From assembly GCF_018595685.2 (NCBI RefSeq), contig NZ_CP092334.1, forward strand, positions 3,128,001 through 3,192,000: 64,000 nt of DNA, in the 5' to 3' direction. Under the pieces are notes generated by a model that ran no database searches, had not been told where the DNA came from, and was given only the letters and a program-made list of their open reading frames with translations. This stretch comes from Flavihumibacter rivuli. Its GTDB lineage: Bacteria; Bacteroidota; Bacteroidia; Chitinophagales; Chitinophagaceae. A program made the position numbers and the translations under genes. Position 1 is the stretch's first letter; the number at the start of each line of letters is the position of its first letter. Below are positions 9,113 to 18,660 of the stretch, piece by piece.

Positions 9113-11977
9113 ATGTTTTTACAAACGGTAGCGAGCCAGTTATACCAGCAATACGGTAAGGATATTTCCAGGTTTGCCTTTGTGTTCCCTAACAAAAGGC
9201 CGGCTGTCTATTTTCGGCATTACCTGGGAAACCTCATCGACAAACCGATCTGGAGCCCTGAATTATTGACGATCCATGAATTCATTGGGTTGTCAACCAA
9301 CAGGCTTCCGGCTGATCGCTTATTACAATCCTTCCTGCTATATGATGCATTCCTTGCAGTTCTCCAGGAAGATGGAGAAACGGATATCCCAACCTATGAG
9401 CGATTTTACTCACTGGGTGAAATCTTGCTGAATGATTATACTGAACTGGAGTCGAATATCATTTCCATTCCCGACCTCTACAGTAATATGGCAGAGCTGG
9501 CGGCGATAGAGAAAGGCTTCGACTACCTAACAGCGGAACAGCAGGAATACCTTAAACGTTTCTGGAAGAATTTTTCAACGGAGAAACTGAGCAGGCAAAA
9601 GGAAAAGTTCCTGTTGCTTTGGAGAAGGCTACCCAGGATCTTTGAACGGTTTGGTGCATTGCTGGAAGAAAGGCAGCTGGTCACCATGGGTACCATATAC
9701 CGAAACCTTGCTACGGGTAAGCATGATAATGCCGTATTCCTCGACAAGTTTGAAAAGATCGTCTTTATCGGTTTCAATGCCTTGAACCGTGCTGAGCTGA
9801 GGCTCTTCACGGAATTGAAGAATGATGGTAAGGCCCTGTTCTATTTTGATGCCGATAGTCATTATATAGATGACCCCTTGCAGGAAGCAGGATTGTTCCT
9901 GAGGAGAAACCTGGGGCTCTTTGGTAATGAAGCACCGGTGGAAAACAATATCAACAGAACCGACAGGACCATCAGGGTCATAGCGGCCGAGGGCAATGCG
10001 GCGCAGGTAAGGCTTCTTCCTCAGCTACTGAAAGAGATACCTGACCTGGCTAAAGCACCGGAACGTATAGGCATCCTGCTGGCTGATGAACAGCAACTGA
10101 TGCCGGTACTACATTCCCTGCCGGATGGGATCCCCTTTATCAATATTACCATGGGCTACGGTATCGCCCAGTCTCCTGTTTTTTCATTGATCACCACCAT
10201 CATTAAGGTGCAGGAATCATTGGAACAACAGTCAGGGAAGAGGATCTACTACCAGTACCTGTTGCAACTATTGCAGCATCCCTACTTTTACCAGGTTGAC
10301 CAGGCGGCTGAATTGGTAACGGAAATCAACAAACGAAGTTTGGTATCCATACCTGTTGAGAAATGGGAACAGGTTACGGAGAAGCGATTGAAGCAAATAT
10401 TACAGCTTGTCCAGCAGCCCATGGATATCTTTGGGTTGATCAGGAATGTGCTGGAAGTACAGGCAAGGGAACCGGTCAACGGTGCGATCGGTGCCCTCGA
10501 ATTACAGTTGTTATCATCCGCCTATTACCAGCTTAACCGCCTGGAGGACCTGCTGAAACAATTCAAACATCCCCTTAGCCTGGAGTTCATTGGTGAAACC
10601 ATTACGAATGTTATGAGGACCCTCAGTGTTCCATTGGAGGGTGAGCCACTCAAAGGGTTGCAGGTGATGGGATTACTGGAGAGCAGGGGACTCGACTTCG
10701 ATCACATTATCGTATTGAATGTTAATGAAGGGGTGCTACCGAAAAGAGCGGTAGCCCCAACCTTTATCCCCGATAGCATCAGGAGGGCTTATGGCTTGAG
10801 TGTGATGGAAAAGCAGGACGCCATCTTTGCCTATGTGTTTTACCGCTTGTTGCAACGGAACAGTACCATGGCCTGTTTGTACAATTGTACGGTAGATGAA
10901 GCCGGTCCCGGCGAGCCAAGCCGCTTTCTTGCACAATTGGAGTATGAGACCAGGATACCGTTCATCCACCAGCAACTATTGGTGAACGTAGCACCTGAGG
11001 CCAAGCCTCCCATTTCCATCATCAAGGATGAAAAGGTAATGACCTGCCTGAACAGGTACCGTAAAGTTGCCCTTTCCCCTTCTGCGATCAATAACTATAT
11101 CGAGTGTCCTTTAAGGTTTTACTTGAAGCATGTGGTCGGTATTGATGAGCCCGAAGGTTTCCAGGATGAGATCGACGCAAGGGTGATGGGAAATATCCTC
11201 CACAAGGCAATAGAACATTTATACGAGCGTCTGGCTGCGGGCAAGAATGGATCCCGTGAGGTAACTGCTGCTGATATCGATCTACTCGATCAATGGGCCG
11301 ATGAGGCCGTGGATGGTGCGTTTGGAATGGAACTGGCAGGGGAGTTCGGCTACCCGGTACAGTTCACGGGAAGCTATAAGGTGATCAGGGAAGTGATCCG
11401 CTATTATGTGCGTGAGGTATTGTATTATGACAAGAGATACGCTCCTTTCACGATCGTTCAACTGGAGAAGAAAGCCCTGGGAAATTTTAGCTTTGTCTCG
11501 AACGGGAAAGCAATGGAGATAAAGATCGGGGGGATAATTGACCGGATCGATAAGAAGCAGGGGATTTACCGGATCATCGATTACAAGACCGGTAAGGATA
11601 AAAAGGATTTCAAGTCTGTGGAGGGTTTATTTGACCCGGAAGAAAGGGAAAGGAACAAGGCCGCCCTCCAGACCATCATCTATTCGCATGTGCTGAAAGC
11701 AGAACTGCCGCAAGGAACCCCTGTGGTGGCTGGTCTATATGATGTCAGGAATATGAAGAAGGATGGGGAAGGTTTCGATTGGAGGTTCAGGGAGCAGGCA
11801 GGAAGGGGGAAAATGGAACCCATTGATCACCAAAGGATGGAAGAACTGGTTAAGCTGACCATGGAGAAACTGGAGGAAGTAGTGGCTTCCATCTTTGACG
11901 AGCGGATACCTTTTGACCAGACCACGCATATTGAAAAATGCCAGTACTGCACCTACAAGACCATTTGTGGTAGGTAA
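9113..11977 (+). CDS. AddB-like nuclease subunit with predicted iron-sulfur cluster
   Basis: A 954-residue partner of the preceding helicase. The N-terminal helicase-like part lacks a Walker A motif (the region reads VFPNKRPAVYFRHYLG), so it is probably not an active motor. The C-terminal PD-(D/E)XK nuclease has GIIDRID and RIIDYKTGK with the catalytic D and K. Four cysteines match the AddB/Cas4-type cluster: one in NNYIECPLRFYLKH (about residue 665) and three at the end in CQYCTYKTIC. The start is taken at ATG 9113 because the longer frame overlaps the upstream gene. Role: end processing in recombinational repair. Confidence 0.88.
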   Translation: MFLQTVASQLYQQYGKDISRFAFVFPNKRPAVYFRHYLGNLIDKPIWSPELLTIHEFIGLSTNRLPADRLLQSFLLYDAFLAVLQEDGETDIPTYERFYSLGEILLNDYTELESNIISIPDLYSNMAELAAIEKGFDYLTAEQQEYLKRFWKNFSTEKLSRQKEKFLLLWRRLPRIFERFGALLEERQLVTMGTIYRNLATGKHDNAVFLDKFEKIVFIGFNALNRAELRLFTELKNDGKALFYFDADSHYIDDPLQEAGLFLRRNLGLFGNEAPVENNINRTDRTIRVIAAEGNAAQVRLLPQLLKEIPDLAKAPERIGILLADEQQLMPVLHSLPDGIPFINITMGYGIAQSPVFSLITTIIKVQESLEQQSGKRIYYQYLLQLLQHPYFYQVDQAAELVTEINKRSLVSIPVEKWEQVTEKRLKQILQLVQQPMDIFGLIRNVLEVQAREPVNGAIGALELQLLSSAYYQLNRLEDLLKQFKHPLSLEFIGETITNVMRTLSVPLEGEPLKGLQVMGLLESRGLDFDHIIVLNVNEGVLPKRAVAPTFIPDSIRRAYGLSVMEKQDAIFAYVFYRLLQRNSTMACLYNCTVDEAGPGEPSRFLAQLEYETRIPFIHQQLLVNVAPEAKPPISIIKDEKVMTCLNRYRKVALSPSAINNYIECPLRFYLKHVVGIDEPEGFQDEIDARVMGNILHKAIEHLYERLAAGKNGSREVTAADIDLLDQWADEAVDGAFGMELAGEFGYPVQFTGSYKVIREVIRYYVREVLYYDKRYAPFTIVQLEKKALGNFSFVSNGKAMEIKIGGIIDRIDKKQGIYRIIDYKTGKDKKDFKSVEGLFDPEERERNKAALQTIIYSHVLKAELPQGTPVVAGLYDVRNMKKDGEGFDWRFREQAGRGKMEPIDHQRMEELVKLTMEKLEEVVASIFDERIPFDQTTHIEKCQYCTYKTICGR

Positions 11978-12057
11978 ATCCAAAATGGCAGCGGTAGGCG
12001 AATGGCCATTTGCGATAATTGGATATTTTTAAACTTTCTATACATCATCCGCCGGCA

Positions 12058-13305
12058 ATGGTTTTAATACGTCACATACCATTTCTAAAGGCTGTTTTCT
12101 TGCATAGTGTCACTGCGTTTGGCGGACCGCATGGGCATTTTGGCATGATGCTAAAGACCTTTGTGGACCAAAGGAAGGATGTGACGAAGGAAGAACTACT
12201 GGAATACAACGCATTTTGCCAAATGCTACCGGGAGCATCTTCTACCCAGGTATTGACCCTTATCGGTTACAAGCGGGGAGGTGTGATGCTGGCGGTGCTT
12301 ACCTTATTGATCTGGATATTACCAGCCTGCCTGCTCATGGGTGGCCTGTCCTTCCTTGTTAAGTACATCGATAACAAATCTTTCCAGCATGATGTGTTCC
12401 GGTATATCGGCCCAATGACGGTAGGTTTCCTGGCTTATGCATCGGCAGAAGCATTTAAATACGCGATACACAATACCATCACCAGGGTGATCATGGCGGC
12501 CAGCACCATCCTGGCCTTTGCGTTTTTCAAGTTGCCATTGATCATACCGGTCCTGATCGTAGCGGGTGGATTCGTCACCAACCTCAGCGATAAGAGGATA
12601 CCCCAGGTGGGCGAGAAGCCCAGGAAGATCAAGTGGGGGAATATCTGGCTCTTCGCTTTTATTTTCCTGGCTGCAGGTTTGTTGAGTGAACAGGCAAGGA
12701 AGCATGACTGGCCAAACAGGCGGCCCATCAACCTATTTGAGAATACCTATCGTTTCGGAAGTCTTGTATTTGGCGGGGGCCAGGTGCTGGTAGCCATGAT
12801 GTATGAACAGTTTGTGGTTCGTCCCAAAAATGAGCGGCTTTTGCAAAGGAACCCCAATGTCATCAAGATCGAACGCGATGATTTTTATACCGGGGCGGGC
12901 GTGGTCAGGGCGATGCCCGGACCCGTATTCTCCATTGCATCATTCATGGGTGGAATAGCCATGAGTGACAGGGGGACCGCCTGGCAGGTATTGGGATGCA
13001 TTATTGGGACAGTAGCTATTTTCCTGCCGAGTGCCTTATTGGTCCTATTCTTTTTCCCGGTCTGGCATAACCTGAAACGGTATGCGATTGTCTATCGCGC
13101 ATTGGAAGGCATCAATGCAGCAGTTGTTGGGTTCCTGATCGCTTCAACCCTCTACATGCTTAAGGACATCACTATAGCGGAATGGTCCGGCAGGGGTTTA
13201 TTGAACTCCATTGTTATTGCTGCCACCTGGTTATTGTTATGGAAATCAAAGATCCCTTCTCCCTTCATTGTCCTCATGGTATTGTTACTGGGATTGCTGG
13301 TATAA
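12058..13305 (+). CDS. chrA: chromate transporter family protein, two-domain (long-chain) form
   Basis: An inner-membrane protein of 415 residues made of two homologous CHR halves. The first has [12 protein letters not shown] and the family's N-F-C-Q-x-L-P-G-type segment ([14 protein letters not shown]). The second repeats it as [11 protein letters not shown] and [20 protein letters not shown]. Known members export chromate, but many relatives are untested and may carry other anions. The start is the ATG at 12058 rather than the TTG at 12019. It stands alone after the Add-like pair and converges with the TPR gene on a shared hairpin. No metal-resistance partner genes are nearby. Confidence 0.88.
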   Translation: MVLIRHIPFLKAVFLHSVTAFGGPHGHFGMMLKTFVDQRKDVTKEELLEYNAFCQMLPGASSTQVLTLIGYKRGGVMLAVLTLLIWILPACLLMGGLSFLVKYIDNKSFQHDVFRYIGPMTVGFLAYASAEAFKYAIHNTITRVIMAASTILAFAFFKLPLIIPVLIVAGGFVTNLSDKRIPQVGEKPRKIKWGNIWLFAFIFLAAGLLSEQARKHDWPNRRPINLFENTYRFGSLVFGGGQVLVAMMYEQFVVRPKNERLLQRNPNVIKIERDDFYTGAGVVRAMPGPVFSIASFMGGIAMSDRGTAWQVLGCIIGTVAIFLPSALLVLFFFPVWHNLKRYAIVYRALEGINAAVVGFLIASTLYMLKDITIAEWSGRGLLNSIVIAATWLLLWKSKIPSPFIVLMVLLLGLLV

Positions 13306-13334
13306 AAAAGCCCCTCCTGAAAAGAAGGGGCTGT
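13303..13334. terminator. terminator between chrA and the TPR gene
   Basis: Stem agcccct (13309-13315) pairs with aggggct (13326-13332). On the minus strand the stem is followed by six T residues, so it ends the TPR/Usp/GT transcript well; on the plus strand the T-run is weak. Confidence 0.75.
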
Positions 13335-13366
13335 CAAAAAACCAACCTGTAGATGAGCATGCTTAA

Positions 13367-14971
13367 TTATTTTGGACCGCCATCAGCCACCCATTTCTTC
13401 AGGATACCGCTGAATTTCTGGGCATCCTGGTTATCGGGATCCAGGGCGAGTATTTTTTCAAACCACTCAAGTGCCAGGGGATAATCTTTCTTTGTATTGG
13501 CATCAAATGCACCAAGGTATCCATAGGACTGGATAAGGAGGCTCTTGTTCTTCTGCGGGTCGGCCGCGGCGATCTCTGTAACCTTCCTGTAGTCATCATA
13601 GGCAAGGCCCTGTTCCATGGTACTGTCTACCTGTGCCCTGCTCCTCGCCCTCCAGTAATAGCCATAAACCTGTTCCGGGTATTTGTTTACATAGATACTA
13701 AAAACACTATCCGCCAATTGGAATTCATTCGCCGCATAATGGGCAAGTCCCCAGTTATAGATGTCGAGGTTATTGGCATCTTCTTTCTCCTGGTAGATCT
13801 TTCCCAGCCATGCAGCTTCATTGCTGCGAAGGTTCTGCTTTTTATATAGGCTGGCAATATTTTGCATATAGCCGATGCGGTATTTATTGACCGTGTCCAA
13901 TTGAAGGGCCTTTGTCCAGGCATCAATGGCCAGGGAGTCCTGGGCCATCTTTGCCAATAATGAAGCTTTAAGGTCATGGTCCTTGGCAACGATGCTGCTG
14001 TCTGGGGCTTTTTGGAAATATTGGTCAATGTATTGCAAAGCCTGGGTAGCGTCGCCCTTGGCATCGAATGAGTAGGCCATCATTTTAAGCAGCCTGGGTT
14101 TTACGGCATTCGTTTTTTCTTCTATCAGGCTCCTGACCGAATTAATGGTCTCATCATATTTTCCGGAAACAAACAATAGGTCGGCCTGCATCAACTGGTG
14201 TTCTTCAGAAGGATCCGTATGCGCTATGTATTGGTCGAGGTATTCCTTTGCCTTGTTCACATCCCGGAAATAATAGTAATAGTATAACTCATAATATGCC
14301 GGTGCATAATTCGGGTCTGCTGCTATGGCCTTGTTGAAATGTTTCAGGAACATTTCGGTGTTCTGCTGGGTAAGGTAGATCTTGCCAAGTTTATAGGCAG
14401 CTTCAGCAAATTTATCATCTTCAAGAAGGGCATTCATATAGGCTTTAGCCGCTTCTCCCCCATCACCTTTTTTCCGATAGGCATCGCCGATAAGGGTATA
14501 GAACCTGGCGTCAACAGATTTTTTCTTTACCGATTCGAAAACATTGATGGCATAATCCGGGTCGCCGGACCTGGTTTCCACCTGTGCTTCCATAATGGCC
14601 TTCACTACTTCTGCGTCCTTATGGCGGGAATCTTTCAGGGCCTCTTCAAACAGGCCTTTTGCTTCATCGACCTTACCTTCCTGCAGCAATAACTTGCCCA
14701 GCGCCACTTTATTGAGTGGTGTATTCAGCATGCCAGCATCAGAGGGCTGCAATAACAATTCTTTTGCTTTGCTGATGCTGTCTTTTTCAAAATAGACCTC
14801 ACTTAGCCAATACAACACATCTTTCTCCTCCCCACTTTCCCTGATCTTCTGGAGAATGTTCTCGGCACTTTCGAGGCGATCATAGTAGATCAGTTGTTTG
14901 GCCTCATCAATGGATTGAGCTGCAGCGAGGGTACTTAAGCCACAGCAGGCAATGGTCAGTAGTTTTCTCAT
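13367..14971 (-). CDS. exported tetratricopeptide-repeat protein
   Basis: A 534-residue protein with a signal peptide (MRKLLTIACCGLSTLAAAQ) followed by about ten degenerate TPR units, for example AAKAYMNALLEDDKFAEAAYKLGKIYL, which carry the alanine/glycine/leucine pattern of TPR helices. The C-terminus has another clear unit (ALEWFEKILALDPDNQDAQKF). No catalytic domain is seen, so it is probably a periplasmic scaffold, but its partner is unknown. It starts 9 bp after the universal stress protein and is the last gene of that transcript. Confidence 0.85.
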   Translation of the reverse strand: MRKLLTIACCGLSTLAAAQSIDEAKQLIYYDRLESAENILQKIRESGEEKDVLYWLSEVYFEKDSISKAKELLLQPSDAGMLNTPLNKVALGKLLLQEGKVDEAKGLFEEALKDSRHKDAEVVKAIMEAQVETRSGDPDYAINVFESVKKKSVDARFYTLIGDAYRKKGDGGEAAKAYMNALLEDDKFAEAAYKLGKIYLTQQNTEMFLKHFNKAIAADPNYAPAYYELYYYYYFRDVNKAKEYLDQYIAHTDPSEEHQLMQADLLFVSGKYDETINSVRSLIEEKTNAVKPRLLKMMAYSFDAKGDATQALQYIDQYFQKAPDSSIVAKDHDLKASLLAKMAQDSLAIDAWTKALQLDTVNKYRIGYMQNIASLYKKQNLRSNEAAWLGKIYQEKEDANNLDIYNWGLAHYAANEFQLADSVFSIYVNKYPEQVYGYYWRARSRAQVDSTMEQGLAYDDYRKVTEIAAADPQKNKSLLIQSYGYLGAFDANTKKDYPLALEWFEKILALDPDNQDAQKFSGILKKWVADGGPK

Positions 14972-14980
14972 TTTCTTTTT

Positions 14981-15823
14981 TTAGATTGTCATTACCGGAA
15001 TACCGGATGATGAAAAATTGAATTTTGATAATAGCCGATGGAAGATACCGGGAGGGGATGTTTCTGAACCGGGTTTGACCAGTATCAAATCGGCATTGAC
15101 TTTCCTTGCATATTCCAGGGTGGGGGCAGCGAGGTTGTCTCCATCTACCGGATGACATTCTACAGTTAAGGTGGTATTGTCCCTGATCAGTTGATAGGTT
15201 TTGAACAAATAGGGGTTTTCGGTTCTCTGTCTTTTGGCATCCTGTTCCTGCAGGGCCAGTAAATGGATCCTGGCGTCATTCTTTTTACCGGCAAGGAAAC
15301 TGGCGATCATGATCTTTTTAAGGGGCAGTTCGTGGCTGATCGGCAGGACGATGTTCTTAAAATCATAGTCCTTCTTGTGCAGGGGAACCATGATCATAGG
15401 GCAATTGATTTTACCCACCAGCTGGGAGAACCGTATCGGCTGCCTTTTGAAACGGCTGCCCGACTGCAACAAAAGCAGGAGGTCGATCTGGTTTTCATGA
15501 ATGTAATTACGGATCAACCATAAAGGCTTTCCTTCCTTGCAATAACAATGGATACGTGTGCCTTCAGGTAAAAGCTTCTTCAGTTTCTCCTGGTATTCCT
15601 TCAACCTATGTTCAGCAGTATCGAAGGGTTGGGTTCGGCCATTAGCATAACCCTTCCAAATATTCTTGAAAGAGAAGGCTGGTCTTTCCACCACATATAT
15701 CAGGTGGAATGAAGATTGCCATTCCCTGGTGAGTGACACCAGGTTCTCCAGATTCTTCACCAGGGCGTCATCCTGGTCAACTACTATTGCTACCTGCTTG
15801 AAAAGTTTTTCCATTGTAAGCAT
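14981..15823 (-). CDS. universal stress protein, tandem UspA domains
   Basis: A cytoplasmic 280-residue protein with two UspA-like halves. The first starts FKQVAIVVDQDDALVKNLENLV; the second starts near residue 150 with FKNIVLPISHELPLKKIMIASFLA and ends VNADLILVKPGSETSPPGIFHRLLSKF. The classic ATP-binding G-x2-G-x9-G(S/T) loop is not clear. Its ATG overlaps the stop codon of the upstream gene by one base (TAATG), so translation of the two is probably coupled. Usp proteins bind nucleotides and act in stress survival; the ligand here is not known. Confidence 0.85.
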   Translation of the reverse strand: MLTMEKLFKQVAIVVDQDDALVKNLENLVSLTREWQSSFHLIYVVERPAFSFKNIWKGYANGRTQPFDTAEHRLKEYQEKLKKLLPEGTRIHCYCKEGKPLWLIRNYIHENQIDLLLLLQSGSRFKRQPIRFSQLVGKINCPMIMVPLHKKDYDFKNIVLPISHELPLKKIMIASFLAGKKNDARIHLLALQEQDAKRQRTENPYLFKTYQLIRDNTTLTVECHPVDGDNLAAPTLEYARKVNADLILVKPGSETSPPGIFHRLLSKFNFSSSGIPVMTI

Positions 15824-17199
15824 TAATAGGCCAGCGTAATTCCCTTCTCATCCTGGTCAATAAGTGCCATTTCACTCCGTAGTTCCGCAACCAACAATTC
15901 AACTGTTGCGAAGGCTCGATGCAAACCATCATTGGAGATATCATGTTTCCCTAATCCAAATCCGGCAGTATAGCAATTTTCCTGAAGGACCTGGAACCTG
16001 TTACACAGGTGGGGAATGGTATTGGTTTTGGAAATGGCCTGACCAAAAAGGCTCAGGTTACTGGTATAAAAACAGGATGGAATCCTCACCTCACCTGTGG
16101 TCAATCCTTCAAAAGACTCGAGGTGGTTACCAATGCTGAAGTCTGCCCCCAGTACGTTCTTACAATATTCCGCTACATAGGAATTATGGTTGCTGATAAC
16201 ACCTACCAACACGCCCATTGCTTTCAATTCCTGTACCTGGTCCACGATATTTTCCCGGATGCCTGTTTCGGAGGCAGTTTGCAGGATGAGGTTGATACTT
16301 GCTCCCTTCAATAGGGTGGCAATTTTCTTGGTGAAAGTGGAAGGGTCCTTTTCTTTTTCCACCAGGTTCTTCATTTCTCTTTGAAGGCCTAGTCTTTCCG
16401 CAATGAGGAAATTGAAATCCTTTTCCATGACCAGTTTATCTGCGTCTATCAACACCATTTTGTTTTGGCGGAAGAATGCAGAAGGCAACATGTTCTTCAT
16501 TTCTGAGGAGATGCGGTTCAATACTTCCTTTCCGCCAACGGCTACCACATCATCCATCTGTAGGACTGATTTTGCAATGATGGCCCTCGTCACTTCATAA
16601 CTCATTTTACCGAGCGCCTGCCAGGGCTTGCTTTTGTTTTCGATATAACCGATACATACTTCCTTCATCCTGGCTTGCATCAGGTACATATCGATCAGGA
16701 TACCGATATCCACACCGTAATCAGAAAAGAACCGGATGCGCTGGAAGAATTTTTTCTTTCCTGCTATCATTCCGCTTAAAGGTTGCTCGAAACGCGCCAG
16801 GCCGGGATAGAAAATATTGATCAAAGGCTTTGCCACCAGTTCTGTTACCCTTCCTGCATTGCGCGAGAATCCTGCTTTCACGAAATCTACTTCATCGCGC
16901 AGCAATGGATCCGTCAGCAGGAATATGGTGGGTTGTGGATAAGGGTCTATATCACCATCAAGAAAGACAAGGAACTCGTTGCTGGCAGCTTTAATGCCGT
17001 CTTCCATGGAACTGCCCTTACCCCTTGTTGCACTAATGATGACTTTCGCGCCGGCGCTTTCGGCTACTTCCCTGGTCTTGTCTTCCGACTGGTCGTCAAC
17101 AACAATTACTTCGGTAACAACTTCATGCTGCAGGCAGTAGCGTACTACCTTGCCTACAGTCTTTTCCTCGTTCAATGCTGGGATGATAACAGTTACCAT
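15823..17199 (-). CDS. GT81-like glucosyl/mannosyl-3-phosphoglycerate synthase domain fused to a degenerate HAD (SerB-like) domain
   Basis: A protein of 458 residues in two parts. Residues 1-215 are a GT-A glycosyltransferase: TVIIPALNEEKTV, VVDDQSEDKT, metal-binding DGD in FLDGDIDPYP (about 80), then GRVTELVAKPLI, QPLSGMIAGKK and YGVDIGILIDMYL. This order is that of glucosyl-3-phosphoglycerate synthase (GT81). Residues 250-440 resemble phosphoserine-phosphatase-type HAD: LIDADKL at motif I, ISNH at motif II and a stretch like ANxLExxDGxLTG. Motif IV is GFGLGKHD instead of GDGxND, and the motif I threonine is lost, so this half is probably inactive or altered. Start is ATG 17199, not the TTG at 17205. 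The likely product is a glycosylglycerate-type solute; the substrate is inferred. Confidence 0.8.
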   Translation of the reverse strand: MVTVIIPALNEEKTVGKVVRYCLQHEVVTEVIVVDDQSEDKTREVAESAGAKVIISATRGKGSSMEDGIKAASNEFLVFLDGDIDPYPQPTIFLLTDPLLRDEVDFVKAGFSRNAGRVTELVAKPLINIFYPGLARFEQPLSGMIAGKKKFFQRIRFFSDYGVDIGILIDMYLMQARMKEVCIGYIENKSKPWQALGKMSYEVTRAIIAKSVLQMDDVVAVGGKEVLNRISSEMKNMLPSAFFRQNKMVLIDADKLVMEKDFNFLIAERLGLQREMKNLVEKEKDPSTFTKKIATLLKGASINLILQTASETGIRENIVDQVQELKAMGVLVGVISNHNSYVAEYCKNVLGADFSIGNHLESFEGLTTGEVRIPSCFYTSNLSLFGQAISKTNTIPHLCNRFQVLQENCYTAGFGLGKHDISNDGLHRAFATVELLVAELRSEMALIDQDEKGITLAY

Positions 17200-17270
17200 A
17201 GACAAAATTTTATTTTACCAAATTTGCCCATGAATCATTAAGACCCGATTAAAGCATAATTAAAAGGAAA

Positions 17271-18659
17271 TTAATTCGAGTTGTAGCTATTGATATTGGG
17301 GATGCTGACAGTGAAACAGGTTCCTTTAACTACATCAGAATCAACGTCTATGCTTCCTTTGTGGATACCAATGATACGTTTGGCCAATGCGAGTCCAAGG
17401 CCAAACCCTTTGCCTGACTGTGTCTTGGGGGAGCGGTAAAAAGGAAGGAAAATATTGTCAATTTCATCTGCGGTGATCACATCCCCCCTGTTCCTGATCT
17501 CAATGATCAGTTCGTTCTCCTTGAAATTGAGGAATACGTTACTGGTATGGTCATTGGAATATTTGCATCCGTTCTCCACAATATTTTTCAATGCGCTGAA
17601 AAGCAGGTCTGCATTACCAAATACTACACAGCGCTTTTCGTCTTCCGGAATTTCACTAAAGCTAAGGATGACCTGGTAGTCCTGTGAAATTTTTTGTACA
17701 GCGCTGGTAACTTTCAACAACACTTCATCGAGGCGTACCTCTTTCAATTCAATACTTCCCTGTGATCCGGTCTTGGCAATTTCCAGCAGACTCTTGGTCA
17801 GCTGTCGCATTTGCTGCACATCTTCCTGTACAGACTCCAGTACTGCTTTATACTCTGCAACACTTCTTTCCTTCCTAAGGGTGATTTCCAACTGGCTGGA
17901 GATCGATGTCAAAGGCGTATTCAATTCATGGGAAGCATTGGAAATGAAGCGGCGCTGTGTGGTAAAGGATACCTGCAGGCGATTGAGCAATTCGTTAAAG
18001 GTATCAGCCAATTGCCTCAATTCATCCTGTCCGCTGCCTGCATCGATCCTTTGGGAAAGGTTGTGGGAGGAAATATTGTTTACCTCATCAATAATATTGG
18101 CAATTGGGAGCAGCAGTTGGCGGGAGAACAGGTAACCGATCAACATGGATAATGACGTGCCGAAGAGTGTGCTGAACAGGAGGATCTGTTTTAACCTGGA
18201 AAGCCATCCATGCCCATCAAGGTCATAGGCGGTGGCCACCACAATAAAATGGTGCCTGGCGTCTTTATGCAATAATCCATAGGCATCGCGATCATCTATG
18301 CTGAAGCCGGTTTCCTTTTTGCTGATGATCGTATTGAGGTTATCCTGCGAAAGCTTGAACGCATCATTGGGGGATGCGTTGAAAATGTACAAAGGCCTTC
18401 CGGAAGAATCATAAACATGTAATGATTTTCTCGAAAACAGCCTGGCATTGCTCGCTTCGATCCTGTCGAGCAGGCTTTTGCTGGTATCGCCCAGGATGAT
18501 ATACAATTGGGCAGAATTACTTGCCCTGCTTTGGAGTCGCTGGCGGAAGGTGTCCTTTCTTTGGACAGAGGAAAGATAATAAACGAACCAGGCCAGCAAT
18601 AATAATAAGGCTGTGACCAGTATCGTGAACAGTAAGGTTATTTTGGTTCTGATCTTCAC
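17271..18659 (-). CDS. sensor histidine kinase (HAMP, HisKA, HATPase)
   Basis: An inner-membrane sensor of 462 residues with transmembrane helices at about 8-30 and 158-178 and a periplasmic sensor of about 125 residues between them. A HAMP segment follows (about 180-232). The phosphoacceptor is H244 in FISNASHELNTPLTSI. The ATP-binding domain has an N box (ENGCKYSND) and a G box (GKGFGLGLALAKRI). The start is GTG at 18659, one base after the stop codon of its response regulator, so they are a cognate pair. The signal is unknown; neighbours suggest ionic or envelope stress. Confidence 0.93.
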   Translation of the reverse strand: MKIRTKITLLFTILVTALLLLLAWFVYYLSSVQRKDTFRQRLQSRASNSAQLYIILGDTSKSLLDRIEASNARLFSRKSLHVYDSSGRPLYIFNASPNDAFKLSQDNLNTIISKKETGFSIDDRDAYGLLHKDARHHFIVVATAYDLDGHGWLSRLKQILLFSTLFGTSLSMLIGYLFSRQLLLPIANIIDEVNNISSHNLSQRIDAGSGQDELRQLADTFNELLNRLQVSFTTQRRFISNASHELNTPLTSISSQLEITLRKERSVAEYKAVLESVQEDVQQMRQLTKSLLEIAKTGSQGSIELKEVRLDEVLLKVTSAVQKISQDYQVILSFSEIPEDEKRCVVFGNADLLFSALKNIVENGCKYSNDHTSNVFLNFKENELIIEIRNRGDVITADEIDNIFLPFYRSPKTQSGKGFGLGLALAKRIIGIHKGSIDVDSDVVKGTCFTVSIPNINSYNSN

Positions 18660-18660
18660 G

